Positions 1-27,438 of a DNA stretch of 64,000 bases are shown piece after piece; the stretch's first letter is position 1; each line of letters starts with the position of its first letter. This DNA is from Antennarius striatus (Eukaryota; Chordata; Actinopteri; Lophiiformes; Antennariidae). Both the position numbers and the translations under genes were made by a program. The notes under the pieces are model-generated. The model was given only the letters and a program-made list of their open reading frames with translations. It was not told the DNA's origin and ran no database searches. The stretch is from NCBI RefSeq assembly GCF_040054535.1, contig NC_090781.1, positions 4,284,501 to 4,348,500 of the forward strand, given 5' to 3'.

Positions 1-131
1 AAAGGCCATTCAAAATTACTTTCATATCAAATGTTAGTGATTGCCTTCATTCAGTTAGACATAATACACACTAAACTATTCTGTTGTTGTTTCTCTAAAA
101 TTATTTGTCTCACAACAACAACAAAAAAATA

Positions 132-1441
132 CCGTATTTTCCGCACTGTAAGGTGCACCTAAAAGCCTAAAATTTTCTCATAAACCCGTAGTGCGCCTTA
201 TAATCCAGTGCGTCTTATATATGGATTAATATTCATATTAATATTGGTTAAAAACATGATCGCTGAAAAAAAGCCGCCAGTCTGGCCGCCAGTCATGCCG
301 CACTCCACCACCAGGGGAGCTCCCTCACAAGGCACTCGGGCCCACGCCCCCTAACAACGGTAGTCAAGGGGCGTCACCGAAGTCCCGGCTCTGACTGAGC
401 TGCTCTCAGACGGTAGAGCAGACTGTAGGAGCACCGGTGATTACGTAGCAAAACATAAGGAACTTTCAACAATTCTATTAATTAAGTTTGACTGACTGAC
501 TGATCTCTATATTTCCTAACTATTTGGTGTCGGAAATAACCCACTTTAAACTTAATAGGTCTTAAAAATGCCATTGTGCTGTCATCTGGAATCTAGTGAC
601 GGTCCATTCTATTAGTCTGTGGAAACACACGGAGAAACTGGCATAAAGGTGAATGAAAGACCCTCAAAGCTGAACTTCCAGCCTTTTCTGAAATTTCAAG
701 AGCTGAGTCACTGCTAGACAAAGGTGCCAACGGGTGTGCTGCAATTGATTTACAAATGTAGTTGATATGTCTGGGGGGCGGTGGAGGGGCGCATTCAGGC
801 TTGTGTATTCTGTCTGCAGCGACGTGCGGTGAGATTCACGGCGGTGAGACACTGACATTAAAGGATTTTCTAGGAGTAAAACAGTGTCATATTTGCAAGT
901 AAATTAACAACCTGTTGTTTAGGACACACAGCAGCAAATAGCTGCACCTCACCTCCAACTCGACTACCGATCGATCGAAACAATATTTAATTAATAAACG
1001 AAGACAAACGTCGGAGCTTAAATATCTGCTTCGAACTTCAGATCAGGAAATAATCCGCTCTGTTCGCACTGACTGCACTCGTAATGAATTTAACCGGTCT
1101 TTAATGTCAGGTTTTTTAATATGCGTGTTGACTTCTTTCCAAGATGGCAAAGTGATCAAGTGATCAGGTTTCCTTGAGGCTCAGAATGGCTTATTGACAT
1201 AACAATAGGGGCCATTCAAAGGTAGTCAGGAAGTCATGAATGCAATCATGACTGCCTGAGCAGTATGAGCTCTATTGAGTGGACGGATTGCACAACACTG
1301 CAGTTTATCAAATAAAGTTTATTTCCTTTTTATCGTGTGCGCCTTATAATCTGGTGTGCCTTATATATGAAATAAATTATAGAACAAATTATTGAGGGTG
1401 TGCCTTATAGTCCAGTGCGCCTTATAGTGCGGAAAATACTG
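132..1441. mobile_element. Non-autonomous Tc1/mariner-type (pogo/Tigger-like) DNA transposon
   Basis: The left end begins CCGTATTTTCCGCACTGTAA and the right end, read on the other strand, begins CAGTATTTTCCGCACTATAA. These are terminal inverted repeats of at least 27 bp with a few mismatches. The element is flanked by TA on both sides (130-131 and 1442-1443), the target duplication typical of Tc1/mariner. Variants of the motif GTGCGCCTTATA recur inside both ends (about 190-225 and 1335-1435). No transposase frame is visible inside, so this looks like a MITE or internally deleted copy. It lies in the prpf8 intron upstream of the first exon seen here. The family name is inferred from ends and target site. 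Confidence 0.75.
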
Positions 1442-1671
1442 TAATCCAAATTCTCTTCTTATTACCACTTTTCTCCAGATTGTCGCTACGTTTCTCCATT
1501 TTCTGTTATCTCTTCTCTTTTTTTCTTCTCTTTCTTACTGCTATTTTTTATTGTTCTTTGTGCTGCGGCTATTTTTATTTTTCTGCTCTGTGACAGGGGT
1601 TCGCTTTGGCCTGGGGAGTTCAGTTCAGCATTCGCTTTAAAGATATCTAGCGCCATCTAGCGTTGTGAACG

Positions 1672-1765
1672 GGTATAATGTCTAAACCCCGAATGTAAGA
1701 CAACCCCCACTTTTTCAGTCTTATTTCAATGCAAAAAACACCGTCTTACATTCGGGCCAATACGG
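1672..1765. mobile_element. Terminus of a second TA-flanked DNA transposon
   Basis: On the reverse strand the segment begins CCGTATTGGCCCGAATGTAA at 1765 and is followed on the forward strand by TA. It contains a partial inner palindrome (GAATGTAAGAC near 1691 and GTCTTACATTC near 1743). It resembles a widespread vertebrate Tigger-like repeat end. The opposite end was not located, so the left boundary is uncertain. Confidence 0.45.
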
Positions 1766-1905
1766 TAATGCACTTTGTTGTGGAATTTCATCTGCTTTAT
1801 GATTTAAATGAACTGTCTAAATGTGTTTATTTTTTTTCAAGAATATTGTGAATTACCAGTCTTAAGTCATGTATTCATGACTTAAGTCAAGTATTCATGA
1901 CTTAA

Positions 1906-9387
<7,482 letters not shown>

Positions 9388-9736
9388 GCGCTGAGGTTCT
9401 AATCTTCACTGTTTGGTGACACCTCTGCAGGGAGAATGTGGAACCAGTCTAGAAAAACCATTGTAATATTTCTATTGAATAGATGCAACTGATGTTTGGG
9501 AAATTGTATGTAAAAGCTTGAGGACTATTTTAGAAGTCTTGTGTTGTCGTTTTTTTTCTACAATTTTGTTTAGTTTCCTCACTTTGTCTCTTTTACATTC
9601 GAAAAATGCTTTCTTCTACATCCTAAGCATATGTGGATTTGTGTGTACCGTAGTTTACTATACACAATATTTCAATGTAATAATTTCTAATTGACATTAT
9701 TTCAAAAGGAGTACACTCACCTTCAGCCAATTGAGA

Positions 9737-9742
9737 AATAAA
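9737..9742 (+). terminator. Candidate prpf8 polyadenylation signal
   Basis: AATAAA lies 350 bases after the prpf8 stop codon, a reasonable distance for the mRNA 3' end. Another weaker possibility is near 9811. Position only; no transcript evidence. Confidence 0.4.
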
Positions 9743-10752
9743 AGTGAAATTTGTATTTTCATCCACCAGTTCCCTGTTACACATGTTGTGACAAAGTAGC
9801 GTGGGTTTCAATAAAGATCGTTTTTTTAAATAAATATTATTCTTGTTGTTTGTATAAACTGTTTCTCCAAAACTGTGTGGGAAACTTGGCCTGGTTCCCT
9901 TTTTGGAGAGGCCAATGTCAACACAGGTTCAAATGAAGGCATCTGGTTTTGGTTCCAGCTGAAGGAGCTTTACAGTATTTTGTCCTGTTTCGCTTTCCGT
10001 CCTCCAACTCTTGCGGGTATTTGATGAACATTTTATTAAGACAACTGAATGTCGTAATTTGTTAGTGTAGCTGTGCAGAGGAACGCGGACGTTCACGCTT
10101 CACAAACTCGACATGTCAGAAGAATGTCCGACCGACTTCTGTTCCAATCAGGAGGGTTAGACGCTCTTACCGCCCCCACCTGGAAGGTGTGGTCGACCGC
10201 TGTCAACAAAACAAGGTTGGACCAATCAAAGATTAGCAAAGGTGGGCGTACATTATTTTTTAAACTTGTAGGTAAAAGATAATTATTTTAAGATTAAAAA
10301 CATACGTTTTCTTTATAGAATTATGGAATTTTCCGGATCCCGTTGGTAGTAATGAACTTAAAAAAAAAGAGAAAAAAATAAAAGAAAAATAGTTTACAGG
10401 AAACAAACAGCAAAGCTGGAATATCATTGGTCAGAAAAGTGGGCGGGTCCAAGCGAGCAGCTAGCAGGGGGATTACTCAGGACCGTCCACCTCCTGTTGT
10501 CAAACATTGTGGAGAACTGGACTCGATGTCCTTTCGCAATTCGGTAGCCGATGTTTGTGTGATCGCTGTGATCATACAAGTTCAGGCGTGTCTGAGCTGA
10601 GCTCCACCATGCGCCCACAGTTTCGGTCCTAGTTTTCATTTACAGTAATCGTGTTTTGCAGCTGTAATTACGCGCAGGAAGAAGCAACTGTCTGTTTCGG
10701 TGTCAGATGCAGAGCGTGGGAAGGGACCTGCGTGGCCGCCCGGACGGTAGAC
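9743..10752. other. prpf8-rilp spacer and rilp 5' region
   Basis: About 1 kb without any coding sequence I recognise. The last 130 bases before the rilp ATG are GC-richer and stay open in the rilp frame from 10651, but that extension is not conserved-looking and is probably 5' UTR. A promoter is expected here; I see no clear TATA box. Confidence 0.5.
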
Positions 10753-12960
10753 ATGGACGGATCTGAGGCGGAGACGCAGAACGCAGAGGGCTGTTTTCTC
10801 AGGCCGTGTTCGACTTTAACGGTGGATGACGTCTATGAGATCGCTAAACTGATCGGAACCGAGTTGGAAAAACTCATCAGTGACTGTGGCGAAGAGAACG
10901 TTGTGGGTCTGGTGCGGAAAATCGTCAAAGTGCTGGAGCTGCTGGAGAGCTTCGCCTCGAGGAATAACGCGCACAAACGGAGCGAGGAGGAGCTGCTGAA
11001 GACCTTCGAGACTCTGCAGCTGCAGCAGAGGAGACGAGCGGTGAAGGAAGGCGAGGAGGGCAGCTTGAGAAGAGAACTCCAGGTGAGAGGACTGATGGTG
11101 CCGGTGTGATGTCAGCCTTACACCGATGTCACGACCATCGAGTTTGTGGAACACCCACAATAGATGTAGACACCCCCCCCTGTCTGTCTCTAACAGGTCC
11201 TCTCCTGTTGAGTGGATATTCATCTGATTTAAGGTTCATTTTTACACCTTTTTTTTTTTTTTGTGAGATAGAAGCAATCCATTCATCACATTATTCAAAT
11301 TTAATAATCTCTTATCCATTAGCATGTAATCATTAAGGTATAAACCACAGCCTTAGTGAATTCTAGACAACGCCCAGTTGTTCAAGTCAAAAGTTAATAA
11401 GTTATGGAAGAAACCATCTGGAATGACCTAACAACAAAATGAGATTCCCATGTGGACACACCCTATGTCGCTGAGGCCAAATGAGAGACTTGAACAGAAA
11501 CAGTGTTTCTAAGGTTGTGTCTCCATCCTCCCTAACAGGACTCGCAGCAGAAGCAGCAGGACTGGAGACGGAGGTGTGATGAGCTGCAGATCCAGGTCCA
11601 GCAGCTCCAGCAGGACAGGGAGGCGCTGCAGAGCCACGCACAGGAAGGTATCGCCTTCCAAGATGTTTCTGCGTGCTTTTGCTTCCCAAACTTGTTCCAA
11701 AAAAGAGTTTATCAAAAGGCAGCATGTCATACCTCCGTACGCACGTGACGCTTCACAATCCAGTCTGAGGGAATCAGTCCAGCTGTGATTGGACAGTAAG
11801 TCATGTATTCTAACAGAACTGGATCTGATTTTGGGTCGAGCGGTTCGATTTAACATCCAAAGACTCACCAGCATTACATCAGCTCTTCTGTAACAAACCA
11901 AACCAAACCAACACCAAGAACGTTTTTGTTGTGCATTCCACATACTCCATTCCTATGAATGCAAATGCTTATAATGTTTCCGTGTGTTAAAATGATCGCA
12001 AGCAATACTGCAGAGATTCAGTGCAGTTGATTAAAAGCCATACGCCCCGAGGCGGAAAGCAGTCAAACTGGTCGTTGCAGTTTTTACTGCTGCAGTAAAT
12101 GTTTTGAGATAGTAAAAGTGGACGAGGGTTCAGGTAAAGGTGTCACTTTCCTCACAAAAAAAGATACTGAAAATAAAAGAGTGAAGTCAAACGTTGCAGA
12201 GTAAGGCTTTCCTTTAATCAAAAATAATATCATGCTTTCAGAATTAAAAGAAGGAGAAAAACATCCAACCTTTTGTTGAATTTCAGCGAGCAAACAGTAA
12301 ACCTGAGAGTGGAGTTCTTCTCCAGTCTCCTGTTTACTTTCACTGATAGAGAAAACAAGCTATTTTAGTCCTGTTTGTTATTTATTTGACTCAGGTTAGG
12401 GTCAGGTGAATGTGGCTATTTATTTTATATGATTCATATGTTTATATGTTACTGCTGTCAGACTCCTATGCCTCATTTTGCTGGGTTGACGTTCACATGT
12501 GCTGTTGGTTGTTTCATTCGAGGTAAGATATTTTTATTTGAAGGACTGCAGTTTGTAGTTTAACAGAAAGAGATGCTGTTTTCTGTTTTTGTGCAACCGA
12601 ATTATCTAAATACCTATCCATGAGCGCTATCTAGATGTGTGATAACTATTTCACGTTACAGAGTATTCTTCTTTAGTCTGACAAAGATGACAGGAATGGT
12701 ACTGCTTTTCAAGTGAGAAAATACAGCTGACATCCACATCTATCCTGTTAGCACTGAAAAAAATATTTTCTTAAATATCACAGTGTAAACCTGTGTATGC
12801 GTACGTGTGTGTGTGTGTGTGTGTGTGTATGCAGACCGTGTCCAGCGGCAGGAGCGAGAGGTGATGCTGAAGCTGAAGGAGGTTGTGGACAAGCAGAGAG
12901 ATGAACTGAGGGCTAAAGTCCAGGAGATAACCAGCATCTCCAAAGAGGTGGAGGCGGTAA

Positions 12961-13057
<97 letters not shown>

Positions 13058-14177
13058 CACACATTGGCTTTTGTCCATCGCTCATGTCTGGTTTCTGACT
13101 TTAAATGTTTAAATGTTAATAATTTGTCGTGAAGCTTTTGTACACACATGAATCATATTATGACATGATGCCTTTTTGCTATTTTTAATGATTTTTTTTT
13201 TGTAATGGTGTGTTTTAACCTCCCTGGTTATCAGGTGAATTTTAACTCCTTTGGGTTCAAGAGTTTTTGTCACAAACTCTAGAACCGTGATGCTTACGTC
13301 CTCCATGAACTGGACAGGTGTTTGTTGCATTTTTAAAATTTTAGGCATTTGAAAAATGTTTTTCCGCTTTTGCCTTTCAATGCTCAGTCTATGACTCAGA
13401 ACTCTACATGGTTAATGGTCTCCCTCCTTATGTTTTGAAGGGATAGATGATTCTAATGGACTTGGACCGGAGTCTATTATGATGAAGCAAGAGAAACAAG
13501 ACTAATAGGAGTTTTTGTGTTTCATGCTGAGGGTTAGTGATAGAAAAACCCCCCACTATTTATGACCGGAGCTACAAAGGTCAGTTCTATGAAGGCGTGT
13601 TGGAAACAATTGTGTTGATTATCATACCAAGATTTTACACACACATTTACATGGTAAAATATCACATGCTGCAATAGGGAAGTGCATGGTGTAATAAATG
13701 ACACTAGGTGACGTCATGCAGGTCGGTTAAGGTTCATTCTGTTAAGGAAGAGGAGGTTTGTACAAAAATGTTGAGGATTAAGCTGCATTTATGACGAGTC
13801 TGGACAAAGGTGTGTGTGTGTATATATATGTGTGTTTTGTATGAATAATATATTTGCAAGTGTGTGTATAAGCATGTGTATCACATCATTTAAACACTCA
13901 CGACTCGGCGTGTTTGCTCGAATACTTGAGAGTGAGATAAGAAGTCACGGCTGACGGAGGCAGCCTCTTCTACAATGGAATGAATTCCTGGAATTTTTTT
14001 CATCCATTAAATGAATCCCACAGTTATTGACACTTTTTTGGTTTCATTCTTTATCTTTTCCTTCATCCAGACTTTCCAAACTTTCCACACACACAACAAA
14101 CTTCTGCATGTGTACTCTGATCTAAAGAGGAACTTTTTGGTTTCATCTGTATTTGTAATTGTGACACTTATTCATTA

Positions 14178-14224
<47 letters not shown>

Positions 14225-15728
14225 CAGCTCCAGGAACAGTTGGAACGCTTCATGAAGATGAACGGCGAGCTGCGACACCGGCAGAAAGTGCTGCAGGCGC
14301 AGCTGAAGAGCACCGTGGAGAGGAAGGCCGACATGGAGGCCGACCTGAAGGAGAAAAACAAAGAAATAGAAAATCTTCTAACGCAGCTGGACAGAACCAA
14401 CAGCAACAGTCCTGTACGTATAACGTCCAGATAGAAATATACCTGAATGCTCTTCCATCTATGGTGCCTGAAACTATCACTTAAAGATTAAAAGCTTGCA
14501 GCACTGATTGAATAATAATTTTTTTGTTCTCTCATTAGTCCAGTTCAAATCAATCGGCGTGTGAGTCAGAAAAAAAGCCAACAGCTGATCAGAAGGATCC
14601 GGATCAGCCGTGTTTCACCAAGAAGGAGGTGCGTGACATTATATTCGAGAGGAACGAGCTCAAAACCAACCTGTTCCTGGTGCAGGAGGAGCTCAGCTAC
14701 TATCAGAGGTGGGTACTCCAAACTGTGTGTGTGTGTCTCTTGTCACTACTGCTCTTAAAGAACTGCCCCTGAATGTATTTGTTCAGGGAGATCCTGAACG
14801 AGGAGAGATGTCCAGGGTTTTTATTAGAAGCCGTCCGCTCTGCCATCAAAAAAAAGAGGAAGTTCATTAAGGCGAAGATGCTCGGGACTCCTGTGAACGA
14901 GTGCAGCAGCAGGTGTGTTTTACACACGCAGCTCACAACCGTATCCACGGGTCACACACCTGTGTGTCTGTGTGTGAGTAAATCAGTTTCTGTCCAGTGA
15001 CGAGGAGGAGAGGAGTTCTCTGTTCGGGCAGACGAGGGTTGACGGGACAGAAGTGGACGCCGCTGACAAACCTGCTGAGTCACGCATTCGAAATCTGTGA
15101 GTGTGCATACTTCATGGCATCGTCCGATCTGCATAACAATGAAATGTGATGAGTTACTCTTAATAATTATTAAAGTTGTGTTATTTTCTGCAGCCAGATT
15201 GAGTCATGGGAGAAACCATGTATATTATATGTATTGACACGTGTGTTTGATGACTCGCTTGAACGGAACATAAAATACTGCTGGATTAAGAGCACTCATT
15301 TATTTCATTGTTACACAGGCAGATACAATAAATTAATGGAAAGTTTTGGGTTTTTTTGTCGCTCAGAGTCTTTTAAGGTTTTTGATGAAGAGTTGTCAAT
15401 CAAGCTCTGTCATCATGCAAAATTTTGCACCGCAATACTCATTTAAAGCAAAATGATTATAAAACTAAATCAGGAACACATCGGAGTTCATCTGTGAATC
15501 AAAGTTTGGTGTCTGTCTGCAGACAGATCTTTGGCTGTATTTAGCTGTAATCCTCGACTACAGACCTGACCTCCAGCCTTTCCTGTCTAATCTGCCCTCT
15601 GCAGCTTTGGCTTCCTGACGTGGTCGGGTGGCACCCGGAGCCCCACCCACATAAACAGCTCTGCCTCCACCTGGGAAATCATCGGAGACTCGGATAATGA
15701 CGAGACGGAGCGGAGTGCATCTTCCTGA
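10753..15728 (+). CDS. rilp: Rab-interacting lysosomal protein (RILP)
   Basis: RILP is a Rab7 effector that links late endosomes and lysosomes to dynein-dynactin. Eight coding exons: 10753-11082, 11539-11647, 12835-12956, 14228-14413, 14539-14708, 14787-14912, 14998-15096, 15605-15728 (stop TGA). The joints are in phase and give 421 residues, close to the 401 of human RILP. The N-terminal RH1 region is about residues 20-110 (VDDVYEIAKLIGTELEKLI). Then come heptad-rich coiled coils to about 260. The RH2 domain that binds Rab7 is at about 273-345 (FTKKEVRDIIFERNELKTNL). The ATG at 10753 was chosen because MDGSE precedes RH1 directly; upstream in-frame codons exist. It sits between prpf8 and scarf1 as in mammals, which supports rilp over the rilpl paralogues. 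(TG)n tracts abut the acceptors of exons 3 and 4, and (AC)n follows the exon 3 donor. Confidence 0.92.
12805..12828. repeat. (GT)n at the rilp exon 3 acceptor
   Basis: Twelve GT units end six bases before the AG acceptor of exon 12835-12956. They occupy the place where a pyrimidine tract is expected. Confidence 0.95.
12963..13054. repeat. (AC)n microsatellite at the rilp exon 3 donor
   Basis: 46 AC units start six bases after the exon 3 end (donor GTAAGG). Exon 3 is therefore framed by GT before and AC after, so a transcript could form a long GU/AC hairpin enclosing the exon. Confidence 0.95.
14179..14222. repeat. (TG)n at the rilp exon 4 acceptor
   Basis: 22 TG units run up to GGCAG, the acceptor of exon 14228-14413. 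No separate pyrimidine tract lies between the repeat and the AG. Confidence 0.95.
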
Positions 15729-16825
15729 GCTCGGTACCAACCGCAGACTTCCAGTTTCTCACTCAATCGTAAAGGTTTTGAGGACATGTGAACCCAGCAC
15801 CAGTGTGTTTCACACTGAAGCAATATGTGATTCTAAGAATATAGAACATATGATAGGTTTTAAATGTCTTCATTCCTTTATTTTGCTGTCATTTCCCTTT
15901 TCTTAATTTCACATTTACTTAAAAGCATTCTTTTCTTTCCATAAATAAGAACAAGTGCGATACAGTACAGTGTACCTCAATTAAAATGACGACTCCTGTA
16001 TTAATATAACAGCAGTGTTTTTCATTATAAGCAAAGTTTTTATTAATGTTAAGAGAGCTTTATGAATATCCTCAAACCTTCTAAATAAAAAAAAAGACCA
16101 AAGACATTAAAGAGGAATTTATCCTGAAGTGAAACTAAAAGTAAAAAATATGTTGAACTCACAAGTAGTTCTTGTTTAACTTTAGGACTAATCAGTGTTT
16201 TTATCACATATTTATTATTGAGTATTTTCCTAAATAAATAGGGGAAAAATTTAAAATTGTTTTTGAATTGTGCATCATTTTTGTACTTATTTGAAACACT
16301 TTCATACTCGGTGGCAAAAATAAGTGTTAGCCATATTACCATCTTTCCCAGTAGTGAGCTCTTTTAATCCTGTGAGCCTTAACTTACCGCTATACGTTAT
16401 TACTGTTGTATATTTTTTAATTTTGACTCACTCCAAAGTCTGTAGTTGGATTGTAGTGATGGTTGTGGATTCATTGCTCTGGCTCATGTGTCAGTCACGT
16501 TGTTTGTTGACCCTGTTGCCATAGCACTTCTCAGACAATCACAAACCATTTGTGTATTTATTGAGCGATGTACGACCTTCCAATCAGATCACGTTTTCTT
16601 AAAGCATGCAATTTATTTTTGTTAGTATGTTTTTAATGGAATGTTTTTGCTACTTAAAACAGATTGTCAAGTAAGTGAATATTTTTGATGAAATATTATA
16701 TTAAAAAAATTAATATGTTACTTCCCTGTTGTATTGGCTTTTCAAGATCCAAAGATATGCATTAAAAATAATGATGAAAATTGATCTCTACTCATTTTTA
16801 TCCCACGATTCAAGAGCAATCTGTT
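15729..16825. other. rilp 3' region, no gene seen
   Basis: AT-rich sequence after the rilp stop. An AATAAA occurs at about 16084-16089 and could end the rilp mRNA. Nothing else recognisable. Confidence 0.4.
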
Positions 16826-17110
16826 ACAACATGGTGCCATAGTGGGTAGCGCTGTTGCCTCACAGTAAGAAGATTGGGGGTTCACACCCCAGTGTTTCCA
16901 ACATGGCCTTTGCATGTTCTCTCCGTGTCTGAATGGGATTACTCCGGTTTTCCCCCCATCATCACAAAAAACATGCATTTAAGGAACTTTAGGTTATGTT
17001 GGGTTGTAGTGGCGGCGCGCCTAGGGTGCACAGCTCAGGACCAACTCTACAGCTAACCTAGGATTTTGTTGTACAGTTGTATAATGACAACAAAAGCTTC
17101 TTTCTTTCTT
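16826..17110 (+). mobile_element. tRNA-like SINE copy
   Basis: The head (GTGGGTAGCGCTGTTGCCTC) and a box-B-like motif (GGGTTCACACCCC) resemble a tRNA-derived promoter. A body typical of teleost SINEs (GCATGTTCTCTCCGTGTCTG) follows, then a tail ending ATAATGACAACAAAAGC and a TTTC run. Partial copies of the head/body or tail occur in reverse at 22880-23037, 31237-31325, 32440-32620, 56400-56560 and 54903-55045. Confidence 0.7.
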
Positions 17111-17686
17111 TAAAATATTTAACGTTGCTGCTGTCCATTAATGCTTCTTCTGTATAAAAAGGTTACAATTGCTTAAAGCAATGACATCATCTCTGTCCTC
17201 TCCTCTTATAAGGAGTAATAAATGACTAATAAACGTTCCTCATCATGTCCTGGATTACGGTCAACCATAGATTCTGGGAAAAGGGGGGACATCACGGGTG
17301 TGTGTTTGGACCCCACCTGTGTGTGTGTGTGTGTGTGTGTGTGGCATGTTTTCTGTTCAACGATCTTTAAAAAGCTCTGGTCTGGCTGAATAGAAGGAAG
17401 TGGCTCTGACTTCCCCAGGAAATGGGAAGAGGAAATTCAGGGGCTTCGACCTCTCTGGCTGCACTGCAGCCACAAGACGACTTTAGAAGTGGGGAGGATA
17501 GGGAGAGAAGGGGACGGAGGGAAGGGAGGTGGGTAGACAGAAAGAGAGATACTGCCTCTCATTGTGCTCCATCTGATTAGAAGAACAATTTGAGAGGAAA
17601 GACAGACGACAGGACTGGTTGGCTGTAAACACATCAGACAGAAACATTTCTGGTCCCTGGTTCGGGTTTTCAGATTTTTGGTGGAG

Positions 17687-26312
<8,626 letters not shown>

Positions 26313-27438
26313 TGATGTAACACTCATGATAGTGGAAGAACTGATGTCAACAGGTCTGATCCAAACACAACTGAATAACCTACTTGTTATTCTGCAGTTA
26401 CAAAATCACAGGCGCAAAGAGAAAAACCTCTACTGTAACTTGCTGATCTGAAATTCATGAATTATGGTGTTAATTATGGTGTGTTATGTTTTAGCCATAG
26501 AATATAGATAAAATTAATGTTAGGTCGACAGATAAAATAATTGCCATGTGCAACATTTGTGTAGTTTCTTCTAATGTTATCATTGATTACATTCAAAATC
26601 TAAAGGTTATTTATTGTTTCCTCTGTGATCCATGTTGTATTACCTTAATTCACACATGTTCTATGTTTGTTTGTACTGAAATGGTGAACAGGCATTGACA
26701 CAATAAGGTATATGACATACAAATATCCGTATACACCAGGAATACAAGAACAAACAATTTCTGAATCATGATGGTATATCTTCAAACAGTTTTGAATTAA
26801 AGTTAAAAGAAACAGAATCTAAGCAGGAGGGCATAATTTTGAGTCTTCAGATGGACAGCATCCGTTTAAATGGACTCACTCTGAATCAGCACTGCCATTC
26901 ACTTAAATCTGCTAAAACACAACAGGGTTAGTGTGGTATTTTGCACTCAAACCAGCAGTAAATGAGCAAAAACACAAAAGAAGGATCAGAAATGTGTTTC
27001 TTAAACGTCAAAGGTAATACGACTACCAGTGTACGTATATTATCCTATGTAGTGTATTTTTTGAATATTACTGGTGATGCATTTACACATGGTTCAGAAG
27101 AAGCTCATTTTATTCTTCTTTATTCTTTCTGAATAAAAGTGACTAAATGTTACAATAGCAGGAAATTGAAGATTATTTAAACTGCACTTGTGGTTCACAA
27201 AGCAGGTCATCTTAGGTTAGAACAGAGGAGAAACAGTCCAAAACAAATCAGCCATTGAACTTTGACTATAATGAGCAGTGGCCGGACTTTAATTGATCGC
27301 ATCGCTATTTGCTTAAGTTGATAAATACATTTTTTTTTTGTGCGACACTGTTGTGACATAATTTTCCACAACAACACTGCTTACTTCTGTTGAAATGAAT
27401 AATCTGTTCATTGCAAATGCATTCCAGATGAAAAAACA
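26313..27438. other. Convergent spacer between scarf1 and vtn
   Basis: AT-rich, about 1.1 kb, holding the 3' UTRs of both genes. I see no further coding sequence and no clear repeat. Confidence 0.5.

Noticed and set aside
10651-10752. N-terminal extension of rilp
   Set aside because: The frame is open upstream, but the residues are Cys-rich and unlike RILP; the ATG at 10753 directly precedes the RH1 region.
12740-13149. Open frames of alternating Cys-Val or His-Thr
   Set aside because: They are translations of (AC)n/(GT)n repeats; the same applies around 18150-18350, 21215-21420, 23537-23610, 31923-32164, 50156-50471 (with Ser-Leu/Arg-Glu frames over GA tracts at 24438-24826).
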